Of a stretch of DNA of 45,130 bases, positions 16,403 to 24,852 are shown in pieces. The notes below the pieces were generated by a model, which ran no database searches, was not told the origin of the DNA, and worked only from the letters and a program-made list of their open reading frames with translations. Location: positions 1 through 45,130 of the forward strand of contig NZ_JASFYG010000008.1 of the NCBI RefSeq assembly GCF_030055435.1, written 5' to 3'. This DNA is from Methanothermobacter sp. GTDB lineage: Archaea > Methanobacteriota > Methanobacteria > Methanobacteriales > Methanothermobacteraceae. The translations under genes were made by a program, and so were the position numbers. Numbering within the stretch: the first letter of the stretch is position 1; each line of letters starts with the position of its first letter.

Positions 16403-17749
16403 TCATACCTCCACGACGGGGTAACCTGCCCTCAGCCAGGCCCCTATACCCCCAAGTACAGTCGCGACACTGAACCCATGCCTCTCGAGTATGCTGGCGG
16501 CTATCGTTGACTTGTAACCAGAATCACAGTATATAACCACATCCTTCTCGGGTATCATGTCAATGTTATCAGGGAGATCCCCCACCCAGATGTGCTCTGA
16601 ACCCTCAATGTAGAACCTCTCCCTGTCTGTGATCTTACGCACATCAAGGAGGAAGAAGTCGCCCTCCAGTTCTCTGAGTTCATGGACGCTCATGGCCCTT
16701 ATGGTATTGAACTCGAGTCCAGCCATGTACCATGAGGGGAATCCCCCTGCAAGGTAACCTGCCATGTTATCATAGCCGAGCCTTATAAGGGATCTCCTGA
16801 CAGATTCAACGCCACGCCCATCATCCACCACCACTATGGGGTCATCGTAGTTGAGGAAGTAGCCTGCGAAGGCCGCGAAGCCGTCCTGCCAGATGTTCAG
16901 ACTTCCGGGTATGTGGCCAGATGAGAAGCTTGTGGGGTTCCGGACATCAACAACCTGGGCCCCATCATTCATGAGTTCCCTGAAGTCAGAGAGAGGCAGG
17001 GCTTCAAGGTTCGGGTTCTCCACAGGGGCACCCTTAAGGTTGTTCTCCTCCATCCTCCTGAAGTATGGTGGTGTGTAGAGCCTCTCGGACATCTTGTGCT
17101 CAATGAATTCATCCCTTCCCATCTGGAGGTAGGGGTTTGTGAGCCTCTCATACCCCACAGTTGTCGTGTCCATGTCCCTTATCTCCGCCCCACAGACCGA
17201 CCCGGCTCCATGGGCCGGGCAGACCACAACATGGTCCCCCAGAGGCAGTATCTTCTCATGTATGCTATCATAGAGTAACCCGGCGGTTTCAGGGATTTTT
17301 TCAGGTCCAAAGAAATCAACACGCCCTGTTTCACCTGCGAATAATACATCACCAACGAATACCATCAGATAATCGTCTGAAACGCTCCGATCCTTCACAG
17401 CCACAGAGATGCTCTCATAGGTGTGGCCTGGTGTTTCAAGGACCTCCAGTTCAAGGTTTCCCAGAGTGAAGGTGTCACCCTCCACAACAGAGGTGCCATA
17501 CCTGAAATCCAGGTTCGCACCGTGGAGTATCTCAGCATCCACATACCGCGCCAGTTCCATGGATCCGATGGTGTAGTCCTCGTTCCTGTGGGTCTCAAAT
17601 ATGTACCTGATATTCACGCTGTTTTTCTCTGCAAGCTTAAGGTACACATCCACATCCCTTCTTGGATCCACAACAGCAGCCTCACCACCAGATGCAAGAA
17701 AATAGGAATTATGGGATAGTCCCTCAGACTTTATTATCTCAAATATCAT
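16403..17749 (-). CDS. MBL-fold / double-rhodanese protein (persulfide dioxygenase-like)
   Basis: 448 residues. Domain 1 (about 1-230) is a metallo-beta-lactamase fold like ETHE1 persulfide dioxygenase; domains 2 (about 255-345) and 3 (about 355-448) are rhodanese-like. The usual THxHxDH is ETHRNEDYTIGS here, while GHTYES and FVGDVLF are kept: the three ligands of the ETHE1 mononuclear iron (His, His, Asp) remain but second-metal residues are changed. The first rhodanese lacks its cysteine (VVVDDGRGVES); the last has YCDSGYKS. Expected role is sulfane-sulfur handling. ATG 17749 follows GGTGA by five bases, preferred over GTG 17758. Confidence 0.82.
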   Translation of the reverse strand: MIFEIIKSEGLSHNSYFLASGGEAAVVDPRRDVDVYLKLAEKNSVNIRYIFETHRNEDYTIGSMELARYVDAEILHGANLDFRYGTSVVEGDTFTLGNLELEVLETPGHTYESISVAVKDRSVSDDYLMVFVGDVLFAGETGRVDFFGPEKIPETAGLLYDSIHEKILPLGDHVVVCPAHGAGSVCGAEIRDMDTTTVGYERLTNPYLQMGRDEFIEHKMSERLYTPPYFRRMEENNLKGAPVENPNLEALPLSDFRELMNDGAQVVDVRNPTSFSSGHIPGSLNIWQDGFAAFAGYFLNYDDPIVVVDDGRGVESVRRSLIRLGYDNMAGYLAGGFPSWYMAGLEFNTIRAMSVHELRELEGDFFLLDVRKITDRERFYIEGSEHIWVGDLPDNIDMIPEKDVVIYCDSGYKSTIAASILERHGFSVATVLGGIGAWLRAGYPVVEV

Positions 17750-17936
17750 GCACCTCACCGGATAATAATATGTAAACCGACTTATTTATCATTTTCCACA
17801 AAAAGCGGATAGCTCATTGAAGTGGTCTGTGAGGTTTTAATGATGTTTTTCTGGGCCAAATTTTTCATTCAAGGACATGAGGGGGCATTTATGGTACACA
17901 GATCACCCCTTCCATGAAGGGTAAGCCCAGATAGGA

Positions 17937-18310
17937 TCATAGTGATAACCATAAGTCATGGAGTAAGATCAAGTACCTCGGCAGCACCGAGGTTCTTCCA
18001 GTGTAACTAATGGAGAAGGCGATGAAACAGATGAAAACAAGGCTTACATACCACCCATAAGCTGCCCCATCACAGCATGCCTGTCTTTAATTGGCCCCTG
18101 GGCATGAAGCCACCTGCCACAAGAATTCCGCCTACAAGGAACAGTATCGCGGAGACATCATGGGTCCCGGCAACTACACTGATGGCAACTAGGAGGATCC
18201 GACAAAAAAACTTGATACAGATGCAATCAAAGTGCAACTACACTGCTGGCAGGCAGGAGGATCACTGCGAGGCCAGAGGTCATGGTTGCAGTGTAAACAT
18301 CAACGTCCAT
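17937..18310 (-). pseudogene. Decayed small membrane-protein gene(s)
   Basis: The 580-bp gap between two minus-strand genes has no intact frame, but conceptual minus-strand translation gives hydrophobic pieces in shifting frames: MDVDVYTATMTSGLAVILLP with ASSVVAL and a stop; then RILLVAISVVAG with ILFLVGGILVAGGFMPRGQ and a stop; then AAYGWYVSLVFICFIAFSIS. ILLPASSVVA and ILLVAISVVA are similar, because the DNA carries an imperfect direct repeat (18171-18200 and 18235-18264). I do not recognise the parent family. 17759-17936 holds nothing identifiable. Confidence 0.45.
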
Positions 18311-18340
18311 CTTCAAAACCACTTCCCTTAGATTCAGTTT

Positions 18341-20368
18341 CTAAAGCGGAAAAACAAGGCTCACACGCACACCGTCATCCCCACTGATTCTGAGTTCACC
18401 ATCAAGCTGCCCCGCAAGGTTTCTCATAAGATCCATTCCAAGGCCGCCGCCGGTATTCGTATCAAAGCCGCCTGGAAGACCGGGTCCGTCATCCTCAACC
18501 TCCACATGGACCATGCCATCCCTCAAAAAGAGGCGTATGATGAGTTTGCCCTCTGATTTGAACGCATGCTTCATGGCGTTGGTGACGGCCTCGTTAACTA
18601 TTAAACCCGCTGGTATGGCCCTGTTTATATCCAGGTGAACGTCATTCATATCATAACTAACCGATATTCTTTTTTCAGGATAATTTGACCTGATTTGAGA
18701 TACGAGGTCAATTATGTACTCGGAAAATGGTAGATCAGCCAGGCTCTCTGACTGGTATAGCCTCTCATGTATCATGGCCATGGACTTGACACGGTTAATA
18801 CTATCGGTGAACACCTCAGCAGCCCTTTCATCCTCAATACAGTATTTCTGGAGGTTAAGGAGGCTGGATATTATCTGCAGGTTGTTTTTGACCCTGTGAT
18901 GTATCTCCCTCAGCATCACCTCCTTCTCCTTAAGCGATTCCTTGAGGGACCTCTCATATTCCCTTAGGCGGGTGATATCGTGGATTCTTATGAGGAGGGC
19001 ATCGTCACCTTCCCATGTAACGGGGGTTATCCTCATCTCAGCAGTCTTTAGGGATCCATAGGCAGATAAAACCCGTATCTCCTGCACACGATTTTCTAGG
19101 GGAACCCCCAGGGTTTTACCGGTGTTTTCGGGTGTCACTGAGAGGTATTCCTCTGCTGCGGGGTTCAGGTAGAGGATCTCCCCATTTCTGTTAACTATTA
19201 CCATGGGGTCCGGGCTACCCTCCACCACACCCATGAAGTTGTTCCTTGAAGTTTCAAGTTCTCGCTCATAGAGCCTCTTGGATGTTACATTCACCGCATA
19301 TCCGCCCACGCCCCTGGTTCCATCAGGGAGGTCAACCGCAAATTTATGGACATCATATACTCTTCCATGAACCACCTCCTCTGTGTGTGAAACACCATTC
19401 CTGAGGGCATTCAGGTCAGACTCATGGCATGTCCTCGCCACATCTTCATCAAGTATATCGTAATCCGTTTTACCAATGATCTCCTCCGGTTCCATCCCGA
19501 CAAATGCGCAGAACTTTCGGTTAACAACGATGTACCGCAGTCTGGAGTCCTTAAGGAACACTATGTTGGGGTTGTGGTTTATGAAGCTCTCATATATGTA
19601 TTCAAGGTTTTCCAGGGTCCTTATGAGTCTGTTTTCACGGTCCATGTTCTTGAGCCAGTTTTCAACTTCCACCTCATCGCCGCCACCCCTGAGGAGGGTG
19701 TCGGGGTCTATGTAGTAGGGGTTGATGTATATGCTGTGGTTCCATAAAACCAGTGGATGGGTTAGCAGCACACCCTTCATGATATCTGCTTTGAATCGTG
19801 GCCTGTGATACTGGCAGATGGCGATGCACTCGTTTTCACTGAAGAAATCGTTCAGGAGGGCCTCGTACTCTATTATCCGCTCGCTCCCCGGGGTGCCCTT
19901 GAGTATCCATGTCATCTCACCGGTGGCCCGAAGGCCACTGAAACCATCGGCCAGGGCATTCCTTACCTCAGATTCAAGGAAACTGATCATGGATTGGGGA
20001 TCAAAGACACCTCCAGCGGTGTAGACTTCACTTGCAGATACCATGATAAACTGGCCGGACTTCTCTGCCTCAGAAAGGGATGGGATATCATCGGCGAGGA
20101 CAGACCTCACGTACGGGGCATCATGTTCTGATGTTATGTACATGCATCTCTCCCCAGCCTCAAGGCCAGCCCTGATGAAGGGGACTATGACTCCAAGCCA
20201 CTCATCATCATCCTCATAGATGAGGCAGAGGTGATCCCCCTGCTTCATGTCAAGTATTAGTGACTTTAGGTCACGGTGATTTAACCATGAAAGCCACTCA
20301 GCCCGGTAGCCAGTCGCGTCCAGATTAAGGGCTTTATAAACATTGTCCCCTGAATCCAAGCGTCTCAT
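18341..20368 (-). CDS. MEDS-PAS-PAS sensor histidine kinase
   Basis: 675 residues, no membrane segment, so a cytoplasmic sensor. Order: MEDS domain (about 40-205; DHLCLIYEDDDEWLGVIVPF near its start), a PAS domain (about 258-375), a second PAS (about 383-495), then the HisKA_2 phospho-acceptor helix with REIHHRVKNNLQIISSLLNL, where the second histidine is the likely phosphorylation site, and a HATPase domain with NEAVTNAMKHAF, DDGPGLPGG and GGGLGMDLMRN. ATG 20368 overlaps the kaiB stop as ATGA and has GGTG six bases upstream. Downstream of kaiC-kaiB it occupies a place like SasA; no response regulator gene is adjacent. Confidence 0.88.
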   Translation of the reverse strand: MRRLDSGDNVYKALNLDATGYRAEWLSWLNHRDLKSLILDMKQGDHLCLIYEDDDEWLGVIVPFIRAGLEAGERCMYITSEHDAPYVRSVLADDIPSLSEAEKSGQFIMVSASEVYTAGGVFDPQSMISFLESEVRNALADGFSGLRATGEMTWILKGTPGSERIIEYEALLNDFFSENECIAICQYHRPRFKADIMKGVLLTHPLVLWNHSIYINPYYIDPDTLLRGGGDEVEVENWLKNMDRENRLIRTLENLEYIYESFINHNPNIVFLKDSRLRYIVVNRKFCAFVGMEPEEIIGKTDYDILDEDVARTCHESDLNALRNGVSHTEEVVHGRVYDVHKFAVDLPDGTRGVGGYAVNVTSKRLYERELETSRNNFMGVVEGSPDPMVIVNRNGEILYLNPAAEEYLSVTPENTGKTLGVPLENRVQEIRVLSAYGSLKTAEMRITPVTWEGDDALLIRIHDITRLREYERSLKESLKEKEVMLREIHHRVKNNLQIISSLLNLQKYCIEDERAAEVFTDSINRVKSMAMIHERLYQSESLADLPFSEYIIDLVSQIRSNYPEKRISVSYDMNDVHLDINRAIPAGLIVNEAVTNAMKHAFKSEGKLIIRLFLRDGMVHVEVEDDGPGLPGGFDTNTGGGLGMDLMRNLAGQLDGELRISGDDGVRVSLVFPL

Positions 20369-20622
20369 TGCCCGCACCCGAGGAATTTTTTGAGGGCCTC
20401 TCTGTCTGAGAGGTCACCTATAACCCTCTTTCTGGGTTCAGGACTCACCCTCTCAAGGGTTGGGATGGCCACAACACCGTGCTCCCTTGCAAGCTGGGGG
20501 CACCTTAAAACATCAACCACCTCAATGTCAGCGTCATCCCCAAGAAGCTTCCTGACATTTTTCAGTGCTCTGTCTGAGAGGTAATCCCCACCCACAACGT
20601 AGAGCCTTAGCTGAAGCCTCAC
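20365..20622 (-). CDS. kaiB: KaiB-like protein
   Basis: 85 residues, thioredoxin-like KaiB fold: LRLYVVGGDYLSDRALKNVR at the start, then IEVVDVLRCPQLAREHGVVA and IPTLERVSPEPRKRVIGDLS, the blocks conserved in KaiB and in the N-terminal domain of SasA. In cyanobacteria KaiB binds KaiC to set clock phase; in archaea its role is unknown. GTG 20622 overlaps the kaiC stop (GTGA) and the stop overlaps the kinase start, so kaiC, kaiB and the kinase form one coupled operon. Confidence 0.88.
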   Translation of the reverse strand: MRLQLRLYVVGGDYLSDRALKNVRKLLGDDADIEVVDVLRCPQLAREHGVVAIPTLERVSPEPRKRVIGDLSDREALKKFLGCGQ

Positions 20623-22027
20623 CAGGATCCCCCCTTGAGGAGAATCTCCCTTTCAGTGAATTTCAGCTCTGCGACGCTGCTTGAGTGGTTCATCCCCCTG
20701 CTCTTGAGTATGCGGAGGAGCCTCTTGTAGTCACCATTGGCCCTCACATGCTCCAGGACGATCCATGTATCGATGAGTGATGAGATCTCAAGTTCGGTCT
20801 GGCTTGTGGTGACCGGTGACCTTATAAGGTACGTGAAGAGTGAGGTCACACCCCTTGACTTCAGGAAATTAGTGAACCTTATGAAGAGGTTCTTCGCATT
20901 GGTGGCCCTGTGGGAGGGGCCGCCTGCAGCTGCAAGGCCAGTAACAGGGTCCACAAGTACGGCATCAGGTTTGAAGTCCATTACAAGGTCCTGCATCTCT
21001 GTGAGGTGGGATTCAAGCCCAAGTGATGTGGGCCTGTCAGCGTGTATCATGAGTTTATCATCAAGGTAATCTGTTAGGTGAATTCCCACAGATTCCATAT
21101 TCCTAATGATTTGATCTGCGGGCTCCTCATTGGCAAAGTAGAGGCAGCGTTCACCGCGGCGGCAGGCCTCATAGGCAAACTTTGAAAGAATGGTGGTCTT
21201 ACCGGCCCCTGTAGTACCGGATATCAGGACACTGGAACCCCTGTATACACCCCCACCCAGCATATCATCAAGGTCAGGTATCCCGGTGGAGACAAGTTCC
21301 CTGCTGACACTGTAATCAAGTTTGAGGGAGGTTATCGGGAAGATTGAGATTCCCCTCTCATTGATGAGGAAGGGGTACCTGTTGAGGCCGTGGCCGGAGC
21401 CCCGGTACTTGACTATTCTCAGGTATCTTGTTCCAACCTCCCCATCGAAGGTGTGGGTGAGGTGTATGACACAGTCAGAGTGTAGTCCTCAAGTCCATGT
21501 GTTGGTTTGCCACCCGAGTCCCCTGCGGTGAATACACTTGTAACCCCCATCCCATTCAGCCAGGATATGAGGTGGCGCAGTTCCATATGGAGGGGGCCCC
21601 TATCTGATACGCCATCAAAGAGGCTATCCACCTTATCAAGGACAACCCTGCTGGCCCCCGTAGTTTTAACAGCGTCCTCGATCCTTATCTTAAGGGCATC
21701 CAGACTGTAAGACCCTATACTGGGATCAAGTGCCCCTGAAACGTCTTCAATAAATATTTTACCATCTTTAATCAGTTTTTCAAGGATCCTTTCATCGGCC
21801 TGGAAGTTCTCAACAATACTGGCTGCCGGCTCATCAAAGCTCACAAGGACACCTGGCTCCCCATAGTAGGATGCCCCATTCAGGAGAAACTCAACTGCAA
21901 TGAATGTTTTCCCGGTACCGGGGCCGCCATAGATGAGGGTGTTCCTCCCCCGCGGGAAACCACCCCCTGTTACCATATCAAGGCCCTTTATGCCTGTAGG
22001 TGACTTCTCAATGGACCTGAACCTCAA
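20619..22027 (-). pseudogene. kaiC: KaiC-family double-ATPase gene with one frameshift
   Basis: Two frames together give a full KaiC (~469 residues). The first (from TTG 22027) holds the CI domain with Walker A YGGPGTGKTF and ends at 21419 in a non-KaiC tail. Near 21484 the other frame takes over with DCVIHLTHTFDGEVGTRYLR and runs on through the linker to the CII domain with SGTTGAGKTT, LYFANEEPAD and EISSLIDTWIVLEHV. Inserting one base near 21484 (making YTSDCVIHL) restores continuity. CII keeps the double glutamate, and two serines lie where cyanobacterial KaiC has its Ser/Thr autophosphorylation pair. It may be a real pseudogene, a sequence error or recoded; downstream kaiB and kinase are intact. 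Confidence 0.8.
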
Positions 22028-22165
22028 TCAACCACCCCACACAGGAATAATACTGGGGAAACCCTGATGTGATCCCAAACCGGATTTTCACTTAATACTA
22101 TATTAACCAATGAGAGCATAAAATACTTGTGATGATCAGCCGAGCATCAACGGAAGGGGGTTCCT

Positions 22166-23104
22166 ATGGGTAATATAATTGAAACAGAGGGTATAAGCAA
22201 GAGATATGATGATTTCCTGGCGGTTAACTCCGTGGATCTTGAGGTCCCTGAAAACTCCATTTACGGGGTCCTGGGACCCAACGGTGCAGGTAAAACCACA
22301 CTGATATCAATGCTCTGCACCATACTACACCCAACATCAGGTAGGGGCATGGTAAACGGCTATGACATTGTAAGGGAGGCCAGGAAGGTGAGGGAGTCCA
22401 TAGGCATAGTCTTCCAGTCAAGGGCCCTCGACGACATACTCACAGGGAGGGAGCACCTTGAAATGCACGCCGCCCTCTACGGGGTCCCCAGGGACATAAG
22501 GAAGAGGAGGATAGATGAGGTTCTTGAACTCATAGCCCTGGGTGATAAGGCCGATGAGTATGTGAAGACATACTCTGGGGGTATGAAGCGGCGTCTCGAG
22601 ATAGGACGCGGCCTGATACACCACCCCCGGGTGCTCTTCCTTGACGAGCCAACCCTTGGACTAGACCCCCAGACAAGGGAGAGCATCTGGAGGTACATAG
22701 AGAGACTCAACAGGGAGGAGGACGTTACCGTGCTCCTCACCACCCACTACATGGAGGAGGCAGATAAACTATGCGATGAGGTGGCCATAATGAGCCGCGG
22801 CGAGATAATAAAGGCTGACAGTCCCTCAAACCTCAAGAGGGAACTTGGGGCAGACACCATAACGGTCAGGGTTGACAGGGCAGATGAATTCCATGAACTG
22901 CTGGTGAAACAGGAATACGTTAAGAAGGCATACCTGGTGGATGATGAGGTCAAGGTCCTTGTTGAGAGGGGCGAAAACCTGGTACCCGAGATTGTTAACC
23001 TTGCAGCGAGGACAGGATTCTACGTGAGGTCAGTGGAACTGGAACACCCCACCCTTGAGGACGTGTTCATAAGGTACACCGGTAGGGGTATAAGTGAGGC
23101 CTGA
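22166..23104 (+). CDS. ABC transporter ATP-binding protein, DrrA type
   Basis: 312 residues. Walker A GPNGAGKTT, Q-loop VFQSRALDD, signature YSGGMKRRLEIGRGL, Walker B VLFLDEPTLGLDPQ and the switch histidine in LLTTHYMEEAD are complete. The long C-terminal extension is usual for DrrA-like ATPases that drive drug or lipid export. ATG 22166 follows a GGGGG stretch. It overlaps or closely precedes the permease, so together they form a two-gene exporter. Substrate unknown. It is divergent from the Kai-like operon. Confidence 0.92.
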   Translation: MGNIIETEGISKRYDDFLAVNSVDLEVPENSIYGVLGPNGAGKTTLISMLCTILHPTSGRGMVNGYDIVREARKVRESIGIVFQSRALDDILTGREHLEMHAALYGVPRDIRKRRIDEVLELIALGDKADEYVKTYSGGMKRRLEIGRGLIHHPRVLFLDEPTLGLDPQTRESIWRYIERLNREEDVTVLLTTHYMEEADKLCDEVAIMSRGEIIKADSPSNLKRELGADTITVRVDRADEFHELLVKQEYVKKAYLVDDEVKVLVERGENLVPEIVNLAARTGFYVRSVELEHPTLEDVFIRYTGRGISEA

Positions 23105-23150
23105 TAGATGGTGGAAATTGAGGGCGTATACTGGAGTGAGGTTTGATATC

Positions 23151-23915
23151 ATGGCGGAACTTGAGGGCATATACACAATATGGCTGCGTGAGATGAAGCG
23201 TTTCTTCCGTTACCGTTCAAGAATAGTCACATCTGTGGTAACCCCCCTCCTATGGCTCATAATATTCGGCACAGGCCTTGGGGCTGCTGTCAGGTTCGGC
23301 GGAGTGGCCGGGGGCTACAGGGCCTTCATCTATCCGGGTATAATAGGTCAGACAATACTCTTCACCAGCATATTCTCAGGGGTCTCTGTGATAATAGACC
23401 GCCAGTATGGGTTCCTCAAGGAGATACTGGTTGCACCCATATCAAGGCCCTCCATAGTTATCGGGAAGGCACTGGGGATAAGTACGGCCTCCATGATACA
23501 GGCGGCCATCCTCCTTGTCCTGTCATTCATAGTGGGAGTTACAATGTCCCCCATCTGCTTCGCTGTTAGCATGGTGATAGCCCTCATAATATCCATGGGA
23601 CTCGGTGGCCTTGGCCTCATGATAGCGGCTTTTACAGACAGCATGGAGGGGTTCAACCTTATAATGAGCTTCATAGTGCTCCCAATATTCCTCCTGAGTG
23701 GGGCCCTCTTCCCAATAACTGGACTCCCTGCCTGGCTTCAGGGCGCGGTCTATATAAATCCACTGACCTATGCAGTCGACGCCCTCAGGTTCACAATACT
23801 GAGAAAATCGGTGCTTCCACTTGAGGTTAACATTGCAGTGATATCGGTTTTTGCAGTTATAGCAGTTCTTGCAGCAGCCTTCCTCTTCAACAGGAAGGAG
23901 CAGAATTTAATGTAA
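23151..23915 (+). CDS. ABC-2 type permease, DrrB type
   Basis: About 254 residues with six membrane helices of the ABC-2 family (for example VVTPLLWLIIFGTGLGAAV, GQTILFTSIFSGVSVIIDRQ, FIVLPIFLLSGALFPITGLP). The characteristic REMKRFFRYRSR amphipathic start and EILVAPISR loop are present. An in-frame ATG-led extension reaches 23094, overlapping the ATPase gene, but ATG 23151 with GAGG upstream and the start MAELEGIYTIWLREMKR is more natural. Works with the preceding ATPase. Confidence 0.9.
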   Translation: MAELEGIYTIWLREMKRFFRYRSRIVTSVVTPLLWLIIFGTGLGAAVRFGGVAGGYRAFIYPGIIGQTILFTSIFSGVSVIIDRQYGFLKEILVAPISRPSIVIGKALGISTASMIQAAILLVLSFIVGVTMSPICFAVSMVIALIISMGLGGLGLMIAAFTDSMEGFNLIMSFIVLPIFLLSGALFPITGLPAWLQGAVYINPLTYAVDALRFTILRKSVLPLEVNIAVISVFAVIAVLAAAFLFNRKEQNLM

Positions 23916-24061
23916 TTAACAATACCCTAAATTCTCTGTTCATCATATTCTGACTAGACCTATTCAAATCATTTAAAAGGAGCTGATCATTATCTGTTCA
24001 GTGCCCCCCTTAGTCCTTAATGTCCTCCATGGAAATTATTACCGAAACAAAAATAGATAAA

Positions 24062-24069
24062 TTTATATA
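24062..24069 (+). promoter_or_regulatory. TATA box ahead of the cas6-led operon
   Basis: TTTATATA in an AT-rich stretch, the best core promoter between the permease and cas6. Expected transcription start about 24090, which lies downstream of the first in-frame ATG (24075); see the finding on the cas6 start. 23916-24055 holds nothing else I can identify. Confidence 0.5.
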
Positions 24070-24074
24070 CTATA

Positions 24075-24842
24075 ATGTCAACATTACACATTGACATCAC
24101 AGGGGGTATTGAATTAAGGATCAAAATAGAGTTAAAATCAGATAAAAGGCCATTTAAGATTCCCTACAACTACAATCACGTTGTTTCTGCCATCATTTAC
24201 AGGAGGATAGCGGATATTGACCTTGCAAGCCAGCTCCACGGCGGGAAGGGCTTCAAGTTCTTCACCTTCTCCCAGCTCAACATACCCCGGAGGAAGGCCT
24301 TCAAGAATTTCCTCCTATCAGAGGATGGACGGTTCTATTTCTTCATATCCTCACCCAACGTTGAGCTCATCAAGAGCCTCGTGGAGGGCTTCATAGATAA
24401 ACCGGAGATTGATTTCCTCAGGGGGAGGGTTAATGTTGAGTACGTTGAATTTCTGAAGCCCCCTGAGTTCCGGAGAAACATGAAGTTCAAGACACTCTCA
24501 CCAATCATAGTAAAGACCGTGAAGGAGGAGGATGGGGTGCTTAGGCAGTGGGACGTGAATCCCAACGACCTGAAATTCTATGAGAACCTCCAGAAGAACC
24601 TTGTAAGGAAATACTCAGAATTCCATGGGGGCTACGATGGTGACGAGTACCTCAGGGTCATCCCCTACCAGAGGTCCATAAAAAGGAAGAGGATCATGAT
24701 CCCCAAGGAGGACGCCGAGACCTACCACAGGGCATATCACATGAAATTCAGGATAGAGGGTGACCCAAGACTTATAGAGTTCGGCTATGATTGTGGATTT
24801 GGTGAAAAGAACAGTATGGGCTTTGGAATGGTTGTCACTTAA
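24075..24842 (+). CDS. cas6: CRISPR pre-crRNA endoribonuclease Cas6
   Basis: 255 residues from ATG 24075. The RAMP-type start (R)IKIELKSDKRPFKIPYNYNH and the glycine-rich C-terminal loop GFGEKNSMGFGMVV are characteristic of Cas6. It cuts the array transcript within each repeat, normally leaving an 8-base 5' tag, here predicted AUUGAAAU. As the only Cas6 in view it probably supplies both the I-B and III-A complexes. Base composition is GC-richer and host-like, unlike the genes that follow. The real start is doubtful: AGGGGGT (24101-24107) sits six bases before a TTA at 24114, exactly where the family N-terminus begins. Confidence 0.92.
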   Translation: MSTLHIDITGGIELRIKIELKSDKRPFKIPYNYNHVVSAIIYRRIADIDLASQLHGGKGFKFFTFSQLNIPRRKAFKNFLLSEDGRFYFFISSPNVELIKSLVEGFIDKPEIDFLRGRVNVEYVEFLKPPEFRRNMKFKTLSPIIVKTVKEEDGVLRQWDVNPNDLKFYENLQKNLVRKYSEFHGGYDGDEYLRVIPYQRSIKRKRIMIPKEDAETYHRAYHMKFRIEGDPRLIEFGYDCGFGEKNSMGFGMVVT

Positions 24843-24852
24843 GGTGTTGAAA

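Noticed and set aside
18077-18331. 84-codon + strand frame in the gap before the histidine kinase
   Set aside because: No ribosome site or recognisable domain; minus-strand translation gives hydrophobic pieces that fit a decayed membrane protein better.
23094-23150. N-terminal extension of the ABC permease overlapping the ATPase gene
   Set aside because: The 19 added residues are not family-like; ATG 23151 has a ribosome-binding site and gives the standard start.
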